A DNA stretch of 43,561 nt from Utricularia gibba (lineage: Eukaryota; Streptophyta; Magnoliopsida; Lamiales; Lentibulariaceae). The stretch is from assembly GCA_002189035.1 (NCBI GenBank), contig NEEC01000038.1, forward strand, positions 1-43,561. The letters run 5' to 3'. The notes under the pieces are model-generated. The model worked only from the letters and a program-made list of their open reading frames with translations. It was not told the origin of the DNA and did no database searches. The position numbers and the translations under genes are program-made. Shown in pieces: positions 23,570 to 37,765 of the stretch (its first letter is position 1; each line of letters opens with the position of its first letter).

Positions 23570-26040
23570 AATGCATCATTTTTTTTAATCGATTTGCATC
23601 CGGTTGACCTCATGAGCCATACAGAATCGGGGTCAAGGACCAAGTTCCCAGCGAGACTGGCCGCCACAAAACGAGAAGCGGTTCCTTGAAAAACCATGTA
23701 GGCAGCCCCGAAAACCGAACGATAATAAATACATCACTTTATTTGTCGGGCTACAACTAACAAGCCAAACCTTACCTTTGTCAGTGCACCCAAGTCCTCA
23801 AGTATAAAGTAAGTTGTTGAAAAAATCATGTGGGGTGCACGTGATATCGCAATTTAAACAAATGCATCATTTTTTTTAATCGATTTGCATCCGGTTGACC
23901 TCATGAGCCATACAGAATCGGGGTCAAGGACCAAGTTCCCAGCGAGACTGGCCGCCACAAAACGAGAAGCGGTTCCTTGAAAAACCATGTAGGCAGCCCC
24001 GAAAACCGAACGATAATAAATACATCACTTTATTTGCCGGGCTACAACTAACTCTCGCGCAAGCCAAACCTTACCTTTGTCCCGTTCCAGCAAATCCTCA
24101 CATCACCCAAGTCGGGCCTCACGAATAACTCTCGCCACAAAACGAGAAGCGGTTCCTTGAAAAACCATGTAGGCAGCCCCGAAAACCGAACGATAATAAA
24201 TACATCACTTTATTTGTGTTACCTTTGTCCCGTTCCACACCCAAGACCGCCTCCTCAAGTATAAAGTAAGTTGTTGAAAAAATCATGTGGGGTGCACGTG
24301 ATATCGCAATTTAAACAAATGCATCATTTTTTTTAATCGATTTGCATCCGGTTGACCTCATGAGCCATACAGAATCGGGTCAAGGACCAAGTTCCCAGCG
24401 AGACTGGCCGCCACAAAACGAGAAGCGGTTCCTTGAAAAACCATGTAGGCAGCCCCCGAAAACCGAACGATAATAAATACATCACTTTATTTGTCGGGCT
24501 ACAACTAACTCTCGGCGCAAGCCAAACCTTACCTTTGTCCCGTTCCATCCTCAAGTATAAAGTAAGTTGTTGAAAAAATCATGTGGGGTGCACGTGATAT
24601 CGCAATTTAAACAAATGCATCATTTTTTTTAATCGATTTGCATCCGGTTGACCTCATGAGCCATACAGAATCGGGTCAAGGACCAAGTTCCCAGCGAGAC
24701 TGGCCGCCACAAAACGAGAAGCGGTTCCTTGAAAAACCATGTAGGCAGCCCCCGAAAACCGAACGATAATAAATACATCACTTTATTTGTCGGGCTACAA
24801 CTAACTCTCGCGCAAGCCAAACCTTACCTTTGTCCCGTTCAGTGCACCCAAGACCGCCTCCTCAAGTATAAAGTAAGTTGTTGAAAAAATCATGTGGGGT
24901 GCACGTGATATCGCAATTTAAACAAATGCATCATTTTTTTTAATCGATTTGCATCCGGTTGACCTCATGAGCCATACAGAATCGGGGTCAAGGACCAAGT
25001 TCCCAGCGAGACTGGCCGCCACAAAACGAGAAGCGGTTCCTTGAAAAACCATGTAGGCAGCCCCGAAAACCGAACGATAATAAATACATCACTTTATTTG
25101 GGGCTACAACTAACTCTCGGCGCAAGCCAAACCTTACCTTTGTCCCGTTCAGACCCCAAGACCGCCTCCTCAAGTATAAAGTAAGTTGTTGAAAAAATCA
25201 TGTGGGGTGCACGTGATATCGCAATTTAAACAAATGCATCATTTTTTTTAATCGATTTGCATCCGGTTGACCTCATGAGCCATACAGAATCGGGGTCAAG
25301 GACCAAGTTCCCAGCGAGACTGGCCGCCACAAAACGAGAAGCGGTTCCTTGAAAAACCATGTAGGCAGCCCCCGAAAACCGAACGATAATAAATACATCA
25401 CTTTATTTGTCGGGCTACAACTAACTCTCGGCGCAAGCCAAACCTTACCTTTGTCCCGTTCCAGTGCACCCAAGACCGCCTCCTCAAGTATAAAGTAAGT
25501 TGTTGAAAAAATCATGTGGGGTGCACGTGATATCGCAATTTAAACAAATGCATCATTTTTTTTAATCGATTTGCATCCGGTTGACCTCATGAGCCATACA
25601 GAATCGGGGTCAAGGACCAAGTTCCCAGCGAGACTGGCCGCCACAAAACGAGAAGCGGTTCCTTGAAAAACCATGTAGGCAGCCCCCGAAAACCGAACGA
25701 TAATAAATACATCACTTTATTTGGGCTACGTTACACACCCCAAGACCGCCTCCTCAAGTATAAAGTAAGTTGTTGAAAAAAATCATGCAATATTTTAAAC
25801 AAATGCATCATTTTTTTTAATCGATTTGCATCCGGTTGACCTCATGAGCCATACAGAATCGGGGTCAAGGACCAAGTTCCCAGCGAGACTGGCCGCCACA
25901 AAACGAGAAGCGGTTCCTTGAAAAACCATGTAGGCAGCCCCCGAAAACCGAACGATAATAAATACATCACTTTATTTGTCGGGCTACAACTAACTCTCGC
26001 GCAAGCCAAACCTTACCTTTGTCCCGTTCCAAAAGACCGC
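23570..26040 (+). repeat. Regular array block 4 with one long unit
   Basis: Anchors lie at 23588, 23879, 24336, 24632, 24943, 25251, 25565 and 25820. Spacing is 291, 457, 296, 311, 308, 314 and 255 bp. The 457-bp interval contains an extra partial unit. The last interval is shortened at gggctacgttacacacccc. Units are otherwise near consensus. Confidence 0.88.
23879..24335 (+). repeat. Long unit of about 1.5 repeats (457 bp)
   Basis: After a complete unit to cccgttccag the sequence reads caaatcctcacatcaccc and a degraded stretch. A second core then starts at gccacaaaacgagaagcgg (about 24134) and runs through the alpha half to the next normal unit. The length is 457 bp, about 1.46 repeats. Confidence 0.65.
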
Positions 26041-27790
26041 CTCCTCAAGTATAAAGTAAGTTGTTGAAAAAATCCTCGGCGCAACCTCACCATACCAAGG
26101 ACCAAGTTCCTGGCCGCCACAAAACGAGAAGCGGTTCCTTGAAAAACCATGTATAATAGTGTTAAGAAAAAAGTCATGTGGGGTGCACGTGATATCGCAA
26201 TTTAAACAAATGCATCATTTTTTTTAATCGATTTGCATCCGGTTGACCTCATGAGCCATACAGAATCGGGGTCAAGGACCAAGTTCCCAGCGAGACTGGC
26301 CGCCACAAAACGAGAAGCGGTTCCTTGAAAAACCATGTAGGCAGCCCCCGAAAACCGAACCATCACTTTATTTGACAACTAACGAACGAAATCCTCAAGT
26401 ATACATCACTTTAATTTAAACAAATGCATCATTTTTTTTAATCGATTTGCATCCGCCTCATGAGCATACAGAATCGGGGTCAACTTCTCCGCGCAAAAAC
26501 CATGTAGTTACCTTTGTCCGTTCAGCTGCATGTGGGGTGCACGTGATATCGCAATTTAAACAAATGCATCATTTTTTTTAATCGATTTGCATCCGGTTGA
26601 CCTCATGAGCCATACAGAATAAGTGTTGTTTCATGTGTTACACATGTATCCAATTTAAACAAATGCATCATTTTTTTTAATCGATTTGCATCCGGTTGAC
26701 CTCATGAGCCATACAGAATCGGGGTCAAGGACCAAGTTCCCAGCGAGACTGGCCGCCACAAAACGAGAAGCGGTTCCTTGAAAAACCATGTAGGCAGCCC
26801 CGAAAACCGAACGATAATAAATACATCACTTTATTTGTGGGGTTACAACTAACTCTCGGCGCAAGCCATTCCTTTTTGTTTGTGGGGTTAACATGTATAA
26901 AGTAAGTTGTTGAAAAATCATGTGGGGTGCACGTGATATCGCAATCAAACAAATGCATCATTTTTTTGGATTTGCATCCGGTTGACCTCATGAGCCATAC
27001 AGAATCGGGGTCAAGGACCAAGTTCCCAGCGAGACTGGCCGCCACAAAACGAGAAGCGGTTCCTTGAAAAACCATGTAGGCAGCCCCGAAAACCGAACGA
27101 TAATAAATACATCACTTTATTTGTCGGGCTACAACTAACTCTCGCGCAAGCCAAACCTTACCTTTGTCCCGTTCCAGTGCACCCCAAGACCGCCTCCTCA
27201 AGTATAAAGTAAGTTGTTGAAAAAATCATGTGGGGTGCACATGATATCGCAATTTAAACAAATGCATCATTTTTTTTAATCGCATCCCTCAAGTTAAAGT
27301 CTTTCCTTGAAAAACCATGTTTGGGGGTGACATCGTACAACGTTTACAAATGCATCGAGCAAGCGGTTCCTTTCCTTGAAAAACCATGTAGGCAGCCCCC
27401 GAAAACCGAACGATAATACATCACTTTATTTGTACGTTACCTATTCCTCAAGTCACACCAACCGGGGCGAGGCCAAATTGTCCGTGCGTTAACTCACATG
27501 TGGGGTGCACGTGATATCGCAATTTAAACAAATGCATCATTTTTTTTAATCGATTTGCATCCGGTTGACCTCATGAGCCATACAGAATCGGGGTCAAGGT
27601 TTCCTTGAAAAACCATGTAGGCAGCCCCCGAAAACCGAACGATGCACGCGCATTACAGAAGCGGTTCCTTGAAAAACCATGCATCGGCATGCCATACCCC
27701 AAAGTTAATAATAAGGGCGTTAAACTAACATCAGTTTGCGGCAAGAGCCGTTGTATGTTGTCCTACAACTAACTCTCGTTACCTTTGTCC
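26041..27790 (+). repeat. Mosaic satellite region III
   Basis: Anchors lie at 26227, 26441, 26581, 26680, ~26969, 27279 (core damaged) and 27549. Intervals are as short as 99 and 140 bp. Degenerate stretches at 27280-27480 and 27640-27785 keep only short words such as ttgaaaaaccatg, ccgaacgat and acaactaactctcg. No gene is seen. Confidence 0.78.
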
Positions 27791-30700
27791 CGTTCAGTGC
27801 ACCCCAAGACCGCCTCCTCAAGTATAAAGTAAGTTGTTGAAAAAATCATGTGGGGTGCACGTGATATCGCAATTTAAACAAATGCATCATTTTTTTTAAT
27901 CGATTTGCATCCGGTTGACCTCATGAGCCATACAGAATCGGGGTCAAGGACCAAGTTCCCAGCGAGACTGGCCGCCACAAAACGAGAAGCGGTTCCTTGA
28001 AAAACCATGTAGGCAGCCCCGAAAACCGAACGATAATAAATACATCACTTTATTTGTCGGGCTACAACTAACTCTCGGCGCAAGCCAAACCTTACCTTTG
28101 TCCCGTTCCAGTGCACCCAAGACCGCCTCCTCAAGTATAAAGTAAGTTGTTGAAAAAATCATGTGGGGTGCACGTGATATCGCAATTTAAACAAATGCAT
28201 CATTTTTTTTAATCGATTTGCATCCGGTTGACCTCATGAGCCATACAGAATCGGGGTCAAGGACCAAGTTCCCAGCGAGACTGGCCGCCACAAAACGAGA
28301 AGCGGTTCCTTGAAAAACCATGTAGGCAGCCCCCGAAAACCGAACGATAATAAATACATCACTTTATTTGTACAACTAACTCTCGTTACAACCCCAAGAA
28401 AGTATAAAGTAAGTTGTTGAAAAAATCATGTGGGGTGCACATATCGCAATTTAAACAAATGCATCATTTTTTTTAATCGATTTGCATCCGGTTGACCTCA
28501 TGAGCCATACAGAATCGGGGTCAAGGACCAAGTTCCCAGCGAGACTGGCCGCCACAAAACGAGAAGCGGTTCCTTGAAAAACCATGTAGGCAGCCCCGAA
28601 AACCGAACGATAATAAATACATCACTTTATTTGTCGGGCTACAACTAACTCTCGGCGCAAGCCAAACCTTACCTTTGTCCCGTTCCCACCTCCTCAAGTA
28701 TAAAGTAAGTTGTTGAAAAAATCATGTGGGGTGCACGCAATTTAAACAAATGCATCATTTTTTTTAATCGATTTGCATCCGGTTGACCTCATGAGCCATA
28801 CAGAATCGGGGTCAAGTTCCCAGCGAGACTGGCCGCCACAAAACGAGAAGCGGTTCCTTGAAAAACCATGTAGGCAGCCCCGTAATAAATACATCACTTT
28901 ATTTGTCGGGCTACAACTAACTCTCGGCGCAAGCCAAACCTTACCTTTGTCCCGTTCAGTGCACCCAAGACCGCCTCCTCAAGTATAAAGTAAGTTGTTG
29001 AAAAAATCATGTGGGGTGCACGTGATATCGCAATTTAAACAAATGCATCATTTTTTTTAATCGATTTGCATCCGGTTGACCTCATGAGCCATACAGAATC
29101 GGGGTCAAGGACCAAGTTCCCAGCGAGACTGGCCGCCACAAAACGAGAAGCGGTTCCTTGAAAAACCATGTAGGCAGCCCCCGAAAACCGAACGATAATA
29201 AATACATCACTTTATTTGTCGGGCTACAACTAACTCTCGGCGCAAGCCAAACCTTACCTTTGTCCCGTTCCAGCTGCACCCCAAGACCGCCTCCTCAAGT
29301 ATAAAGTAAGTTGTTGAAAAAATCATGTGGGGTGCACCGCAAGCATCATTTTTTTAATCGATTTGCAACCTCATGAGCCATACCGGGGTCAAGACCAAGT
29401 TCCCAGCGAGACTGGCCGCCACAAAACGAGAAGCGGTTCCTTGAAAAACCATGTAGGCAGCCCCCGAAAACCGAACGATAATAAATACATCACTTTATTT
29501 GTCGGGGGCGCAAGCCAAACCTTACCTTTGTCCCGTTCAGATCCTCAAGTATAAAGTAAGTTGTTGAAAAAATCATGTGGGGTGCACGTGATATCGCAAT
29601 TTAAACAAATGCATCATTTTTTTTAATCGATTTGCATCCGGTTGACCTCATGAGCCATACAGAATCGGGGTCAAGGACCAAGTTCCCAGCGAGACTGGCC
29701 GCCACAAAACGAGAAGCGGTTCCTTGAAAAACCATGTAGGCAGCCCCCGAAAACCGAACGATAATAAATACATCACTTTATTTGTGCGCAAGCCAAACCT
29801 TACCTTTGTCCGGTGCACTCCTCAAGTATCAACGCGCCAAATGCATCATTTTTTTTAATCGATTTGCATCCGGTTGACCTCATGAGCCATACAGAATCGG
29901 GGTCAAGGACCAAGTTCCCAGCGAGACTGGCCGCCACAAAACGAGAAGCGGTTCCTTGAAAAACCATGTAGGCAGCCCCCGAAAACCGAACCATCACTTT
30001 ATTTGTCGGGCTGCGCAAGCCAAACCTTAAGATCCTCAAGTATAAAGTAAGTTGTTGAAAAAATCATGTGGGGTGCGCAATTTAAACAAATGCATCATTT
30101 TTTTTAATCGATTTGCATCCGGTTGACCTCATGAGCCATACAGAATCGGGGTCAAGGACCAAGTTCCCAGCGAGACTGGCCGCCACAAAACGAGAAGCGG
30201 TTCCTTGAAAAACCATGTAGGCAGCTACATCACTTTATTTGGGGCTACAACTAACTCTCGCGCAAGCCAAACCTTACCTTTGTCATTCCTCACCACCGGG
30301 CCACCTCAAGGAATCGGGGTCAAGGACCAAGTTCCCAGCGAGACTGGCCGCCACAAAACGAGAAGCGGTTCCTTGAAAAACCATGTAGGCAGCGTGAATC
30401 CTCAAGTATAAAGTAAGTTGTTGAAAAAATCATGTGGGGTGCACGTGATATCGCAATTTAAACAAATGCATCATTTTTTTTAATCGATTTGCATCCGGTT
30501 GACCTCATGAGCCATACAGAATCGGGGTCAAGGACCAAGTTCCCAGCGAGACTGGCCGCCACAAAACGAGAAGCGGTTCCTTGAAAAACCATGTAGGCAG
30601 CCCCGAAAACCGAACGATAATAAATACATCACTTTATTTGTCGGGCTACAACTAACTCTCGGCGCAAGCCAAACCTTACCTTTGTCCCGTTCCTGCACCC

Positions 30701-31215
30701 CAAGACCGCCTCCTCAAGTATAAAGTAAGTTGTTGAAAAAATCATGTGGGGTGCACATGATATCGCAATTTAAACAAATGCATCATTTTTTTTAATCGAT
30801 TTGCATCCGGTTGACCTCATGAGCCATACAGAATCGGGGTCAAGGACCAAGTTCCCAGCGAGACTGGCCGCCACAAAACGAGAAGCGGTTCCTTGAAAAA
30901 CCATGTAGGCAGCCCCGAAAACCGAACGATAATAAATACATCACTTTATTTGTGGGCTACAACTAACTCTCGGCGCAAGCCAAACCTTACCTTTGTCCCG
31001 TTCCAACCCCAAGACCGCCTCCTCAAGTATAAAGTAAGTTGTTGAAAAAATCATGTGGGGTGCACGATATCGCAATTTAAACAAATGCATCATTTTTTTT
31101 AATCGATTTGCATCCGGTTGACCTCATGAGCCATACAGAATCGGGGTCAAGGACCAAGTTCCCAGCGAGACTGGCCGCCACAAAACGAGAAGCGGTTCCT
31201 TGAAAAACCATGTTC
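27791..31215 (+). repeat. Regular array block 5 (about 12 units)
   Basis: Anchors lie at 27899, 28212, 28476, 28767, 29060, 29357, 29626, 29858, 30107, 30483, 30795 and 31102. Spacing is 232-376 bp. Short units lack parts of alpha. Two carry the spelling agatcctcaag (29539, 30030) in place of agaccgcctcctcaag. Confidence 0.88.
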
Positions 31216-33740
31216 ATGTGCAAGCCAAACCTTAAGACCTCCTCAAGTATCCATTGCAAAAACAAATGCATCATTTTTTTTAATCGATTTGCATCCGGTT
31301 GACCTCATGAGCCATACAGAATCGGGTCAAGTTCCCAGCGAGACTGGCCGCCACAAAACGAGAAGCGGTTCCTTGAAAAACCATGTAGGCAGCCCCCGAA
31401 AACCGAACGATAATAAATACATCACTTTATTTGTCGGGCTACAACTAACTCTCGGCGCAAGCCAAACCTTACCTTTGTCCCGTTCCAGATCCTCAAGTAT
31501 AAAGTAAGTTGTTGAAAAAATCATGTGGGGTGCACCGCAAGCGCAAGCCATACCAAGGACCAAGTTCCCAGCGAGACTGGCCGCCACAAAACGAGAAGCG
31601 GTTCCTTGAAAAACCATGTATGACGTTACACTAACATCACCGGCATCATTTTTTTTAATCGGCATCCGGTTGACCTCATGAGCCATACAGAATCGGGGTC
31701 AAGGACCAAGTTCCCAGCGAGACTGGCCGCCACAAAACGAGAAGCGGTTCCTTGAAAAACCATGTAGGCAGCCCCGAAAACCGAACGATAATAAATACAT
31801 CACTTTATTTGTCGGGCTACAACTAACTCTCGGCGCAAGCCAAACCTTACCTTTGTCCCGTTCCAGCTGTGCACACCGGCATCATTTTTTTTAATCGATT
31901 TGCAAGTATAAAGTGCGAGACTTTCCTTGAAAAACCATGTAGGCAGCCCCGAAAACCGAACGATCATGTGGGGTTACAATGTATAACATCAATTTAAACA
32001 AATGCATCATTTTTTTTAATCGATTTGCATCCGGTTGACCTCATGAGCCATACAGAATCGGGGTCAAGGACCAAGTTCCCAGCGAGACTGGCCGCCACAA
32101 AACGAGAAGCGGTTCCTTGAAAAACCATGTAGGCAGCCCCGAAAACCGAACGATGACGTTAATTCCTCAAGTATAAAGCATCACTTGGCATCGGGCCTCA
32201 CCAACTAACTTCTTTGAAGCCAAAACCTGTCCGTTACCAGCTGCACCCCAAGACCGCCTCCTCAAGTATAAAGTAAGTTGTTGAAAAAATCATGTGGGGT
32301 GCACCGGCGCAACCTTTACCATGCGAGACTGGCCGCCACAAAACGAGAAGCGGTTCCTTGAAAAACCATGTTGAGTTACAAGACCTCAACCACGCGCAAG
32401 CATCATCGATTTGCATCCGGTTGACCTCATGAGCCATACAGAATCGGGGTCAAGTTCCCAGCGAGACTGGCCGCCACAAAACGAGAAGCGGTTCCTTGCA
32501 TGTACGTTACGAGCAACCGAACCACCGCAAAAACCATCATCGACAGGTTGACCTCATGAGCCATATCGGGGTCAAGGACCAAGTTCCCAGCGAGACTGGC
32601 CGCCACAAAACGAGAAGCGGTTCCTTGAAAAACCATGTAGGCAAAAACCGAACGATACATGTGTTTATTGCACACCGGCGCAACCTCATGAGCCATATCC
32701 AAGTTACCTTTGTTTGTGCACCCCAAGACCTCCTCAAGTATAAAGTAAGTTGTTGAAAAAATCATGTGGGGTGCACATGATATCGCAATTTAAACAAATG
32801 CATCATTTTTTTAATCGATTTGCATCCGGTTGACCTCATGAGCCATACAGAATCGGGGTCAAGGACCAAGCGAGACTTTCCTTGAAAAACCATGTAGGCA
32901 TGAGCCATACATTACCTAACCAAGTAAGCCCCCGCTTTCAGATGTAGTGAAAACCGAAGTATAAAGTAAGTTGTTGAAAAAATCATGTGGGGTGCACGTG
33001 ATATCGCAATTTAAACAAATGCATCATTTTTTTTAATCGATTTGCATCCGGTTGACCTCATGAGCCATACAGAATCGGGGTCAAGGACTTTCCCGCTGGC
33101 CGTTGAGTTCCTTGAAAAACCATGGAGCCCCCTATTAATAAATAAGTTACAACTAACTCTCGTGAATTACACTTTGCGCAATTTGCAAATGCATTTTTTT
33201 TATAAAGAGCATTGGTTGACCTCCCATACAGAATCGGGGTCAAGGACCAAGTTGTTGATATCGTTCCTTTAAAAACCAAGGCATCACCATCGAGCGGCAT
33301 CACAAGCCATATTTGTTTCCCATCTAACATCACTCGGGCGCAAGCCAAACCTTACCTTTGTCCAGACTCCTCAAGTATAAAGTAAGTTGTTGAAAAAATC
33401 ATGTGGGGTGCACGTGATATCGCAATTTAAACAAATGCATCATTTTTTTTAATCGATTTGCATCCGGTTGAGACTTTCCTTGATGTAGTACATCACTTTA
33501 TTTGTCGGGCTACAACTAACTCTCGGCGCAAGCCAAACCTTACCTTTGTCCCGTTCAGGTGCACCCCAAGAAAGTCATGTGGGGTGCACGTGATATCGCA
33601 ATTTAAACAAATGCATCATTTTTTTTAATCGATTTGCAAGAGCCATACAGAATCATTCCCAGCGAGAACGAGAAGCGGTTCCTTGAAAAACCATGTAGGC
33701 AGCCCCCCGAACGATGACAACGCGCATTACAGACCTCCTC
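31216..33740 (+). repeat. Mosaic satellite region IV
   Basis: Anchors lie at 31283, 31658 (damaged), 31894, 32019, 32405, 32814, 33036, 33452 and 33628. A near-complete unit spans about 31650-31865. The poorest match is 33088-33330, where inserted words such as tataaagagcattgg and atcaccatcgagcgg fit no unit position. No gene is supported. Confidence 0.75.
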
Positions 33741-34485
33741 ACATGTGGGGTGCACGTGATATCGCAATTTAAACAAATGCATCATTTTTTTTAATCGATT
33801 TGCATCCGGTTGACCTCATGAGCCATACAGAATCGGGGTCAAGGACCAAGTTCCCAGCGAGACTGGCCGCCACAAAACGAGAAGCGGTTCCTTGAAAAAC
33901 CATGTAGGCAGCCCCGAAAACCGAACGATAATAAATACATCACTTTATTTGTACAACTAACTCTCGTTACAACTAACACTCGGCGCAACCTCAAGCCATA
34001 TCCTTACCTTTGTCCTCATGGGGGTGAGATCCTCAAGTATAAAGTAAGTTGTTGAAAAAATCATGTGGGGTGCACGTGATATCGCAATTTAAACAAATGC
34101 ATCATTTTTTTTAATCGATTTGCATCCGGTTGACCTCATGAGCCATACAGAATCGGGGTCAAGGACCAAGTTCCCAGCGAGACTGGCCGCCACAAAACGA
34201 GAAGCGGTTCCTTGAAAAACCATGTAGGCAGCCCCCGAAAACCGAACGATAATAAATACATCACTTTATTTGTCGGGCTACAACTAACTCTCGGCGCAAG
34301 CCAAACCTTACCTTTGTCCCGTTCCAGTGCACCCAAGACCGCCTCCTCAAGTATAAAGTAAGTTGTTGAAAAAATCATGTGGGGTGCACCGCAATTTAAA
34401 CAAATGCATCATTTTTTTTAATCGATTTGCATCCGGTTGACCTCATGAGCCATACAGAATCGGGGTCAAGGACCAAGTTCCCAGC
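33741..34485 (+). repeat. Regular array block 6
   Basis: Anchors lie at 33794, 34114 and 34421 (spacing 320 and 307 bp). The last unit is cut inside beta: gcgagac is joined directly to ttgaaaaaccatgt near 34491. Confidence 0.85.
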
Positions 34486-35589
34486 GAGACTTGAAAAACC
34501 ATGTTGAGTTAAGATCCTCACATCACGTGATATCGCAATTTAAACAAATGCATCATTTTTTTTAATCGATTTGCATCCGGTTGACCTCATGAGCCATACA
34601 GAATCGGGGTCAAGGACCAAGTTCCCAGCGAGACTGGCCGCCACAAAACGAGAAGCGGTTCCTTGAAAAACCATGTAGGCAGCCCCCGAAAACCGAACGA
34701 TAATAAATACATCACTTTATTTGTCGGGCTACAACTCCTCAACATCTCGGCATCATTTTTTTTAATCGCATCCGGTTGACCTCATGAGCCATACAGAATC
34801 GGGGTCAAGGACCAAGTTCCCAGCGAGACTGGCCGCCACAAAACGAGAAGCGGTTCCTTGAAAAACCATGTAGGCAGCCCCGAATCAGATCATTAATCAG
34901 GGCATAGTAACTCTGTTAAATGTTGTCCGTTCAATTAAGTTGAAGTTTAATCCTCAAGTCATGTGGGGTGCACGGCAATTTAAACAAATGCATCATTTTT
35001 TTTAATCGATTTGACCTCATCCATACAGAATCGGGGTCAAGGACCAAGTTCCCAGCGAGACTGGCCGCCACAAAACGAGAAGCGGTTCCTTGAAAAACCA
35101 TGTAGGCAGCCCCCCGAACGATACAGAGGCGCATTAAAGGACATCACCTTTGCGGGCCTCATGAGCCATACAGAATAAGTTCCCAGCGAGACTGGCCGCC
35201 ACAAAACGAGAAGCGGTTCCTTGAAAAACCATGTAGGCAGCCCCGAAAACCGAACGATAATAAATACATCACTTTATTTGTCGGGCTACAACTAACTCTC
35301 GGCGCAAGCCAAACCTTACCTTTGTCAGGTGCACCCAAGACAAGCCACCCACAAATGCATCATTTTTTTTAATCGATTTGCATCCGGTTGACCTCATGAG
35401 CCATACAGAATCGGGGTCTTGCGAGCTGGATATAACGAGAAGCGGTTCCTTGAAAAACCATGTAGGCAGCCCCCGAAAACCGATGATAAATACATCACAT
35501 CATTTGGGGCTACCAACTAACTCTTTCAAGCCAAACCTGTCCCGTTCGAGAAGCGGCCTTGAAGTATAATTTTTTTGTAAGTTGCACGT
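34486..35589 (+). repeat. Mosaic satellite region V
   Basis: Anchors lie at 34565, 34765 (damaged), 35005 and 35372. The interval 34884-34970 (cagatcattaatcagggcat and following bases) is among the least satellite-like sequence in the window. It is too short to assign to anything else. Cores on each side are normal. Confidence 0.72.
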
Positions 35590-37765
35590 TGAATGCAATC
35601 GGCATCATTTTTTTTAATCGATTTGCATCCGGTTGACCTCATGAGCCATACAGAATCGGGGTCAAGGACCAAGTTCCCAGCGAGACTGGCCGCCACAAAA
35701 CGAGAAGCGGTTCCTTGAAAAACCATGTAGGCAGCCCCCGAAAACCGAACGATAATAAATACATCACTTTATTTGTCGGGCTACAACTAACTCTCGCGCA
35801 AGCCAAACCTTACCTTTGTCCAGACCCCAAGACCGCCTCCTCAAGTATAAAGTAAGTTGTTGAAAAAATCATGTGGGGTGCACGTGATATCGCAATTTAA
35901 ACAAATGCATCATTTTTTTTAATCGATTTGCATCCGGTTGACCTCATGAGCCATACAGAATCGGGGTCAAGGACCAAGTTCCCAGCGAGACTGGCCGCCA
36001 CAAAACGAGAAGCGGTTCCTTGAAAAACCATGTAGGCAGCCCCCGAAAACCGAACGATAATAAATACATCACTTTATTTGTCGGGCTACAACTAACTCTC
36101 GGCAAGCCAAACCTTACCTTTGTCCCGTTCAACTCCTCAAGTATAAAGTAAGTTGTTGAAAAAATCATGTGGGGTGCACGTGATATCGCAATTTAAACAA
36201 ATGCATCATTTTTTTTAATCGATTTGCATCCGGTTGACCTCATGAGCCATACAGAATCGGGGTCAAGGACCAAGTTCCCAGCGAGACTGGCCGCCACAAA
36301 ACGAGAAGCGGTTCCTTGAAAAACCATGTAGGCAGCCCCGAAAACCGAACGATAATAAATACATCACTTTATTTGACAACGTTAAGACCCAAGACCGCCT
36401 CCTCAAGTATAAAGTAAGTTGTTGAAAAAATCATGTGGGGTGCACGTGATATCGCAATTTAAACAAATGCATCATTTTTTTTAATCGATTTGCATCCGGT
36501 TGACCTCATGAGCCATACAGAATCGGGGTCAAGGACCAAGTTCCCAGCGAGACTGGCCGCCACAAAACGAGAAGCGGTTCCTTGAAAAACCATGTAGGCA
36601 GCCCCGAAAACCGAACGATAATAAATACATCACTTTATTTGACAACTAACTCTCGAAGCCAAACCTTACCTTTGTCCCGTTCCTGCACCCCAAGACCGCC
36701 TCCTCAAGTATAAAGTAAGTTGTTGAAAAAATCATGTGGGGTGCATGATAGCAATTTAAACAAATGCATCATTTTTTTTAATCGATTTGCATCCGGTTGA
36801 CCTCATGAGCCATACAGAATCGGGGTCAAGGACCAAGTTCCCAGCGAGACTGGCCGCCACAAAACGAGAAGCGGTTCCTTGAAAAACCATGTAGGCAGCC
36901 CCGAAAACCGAACGATAATAAATACATCACTTTATTTGTCGGGCTACAACTAACTCTCGGCGCAAGCCAAACCTTACCTTTGTCCCGTTCCACCCAAGAC
37001 CGCCTCCTCAAGTATAAAGTAAGTTGTTGAAAAAATCATGTGGGGTGCACGTGATATCGCAATTTAAACAAATGCATCATTTTTTTTAATCGATTTGCAT
37101 CCGGTTGACCTCATGAGCCATACAGAATCGGGGTCAAGGACCAAGTTCCCAGCGAGACTGGCCGCCACAAAACGAGAAGCGGTTCCTTGAAAAACCATGT
37201 AGGCAGCCCCGAAAACCGAACGATAATAAATACATCACTTTATTTGTCGGGCTACAACTAACTCTCGCGCAAGCCAAACCTTACCTTTGTCACACACCCA
37301 AGTCCTCAAGTATAAAGTAAGTTGTTGAAAAAATCATGTGGGGTGCAATATCGCAATTTAAACAAATGCATCATTTTTTTTAATCGATTTGCATCCGGTT
37401 GACCTCATGAGCCATACAGAATCGGGGTCAAGGACCAAGTTCCCAGCGAGACTGGCCGCCACAAAACGAGAAGCGGTTCCTTGAAAAACCATGTAGGCAG
37501 CCCCCGAAAACCGAACGATAAAAAATACATCACTTTATTTGCACAACTAACAAGCCAAACCTTACCTTTGTCAACCCCAAGACCGCCTCCTCAAGTATAA
37601 AGTAAGTTGTTGAAAAAATCATGTGGCTCGCAATTTAAACAAATGCATCATTTTTTTTAATCGATTTGCAACCTCATGAGCCATACAGAATCGGGGTCAA
37701 GGACCAATTCCCAGCGAGACTGGCCGCCACAAAACGAGAAGCGGTTCCTTGAAAAACCATGTAGG
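35590..37765 (+). repeat. Regular array block 7 (about 7 units)
   Basis: Anchors lie at 35617, 35922, 36218, 36484, 36781, 37089, 37383 and 37660, spaced 266-308 bp. Shorter units lack pieces of the gggctac...ctctcg segment in alpha. Beta is intact in nearly all of them. Confidence 0.88.

Noticed and set aside
34136-34378. Recurrent minus-strand open frame of 60-80 codons in many units (MIFSTTYFILEEAVLG start)
   Set aside because: The frame lies within one repeat unit, breaks or shifts with every one-base change between units, has no recognisable domain, and exists only because the repeat does.
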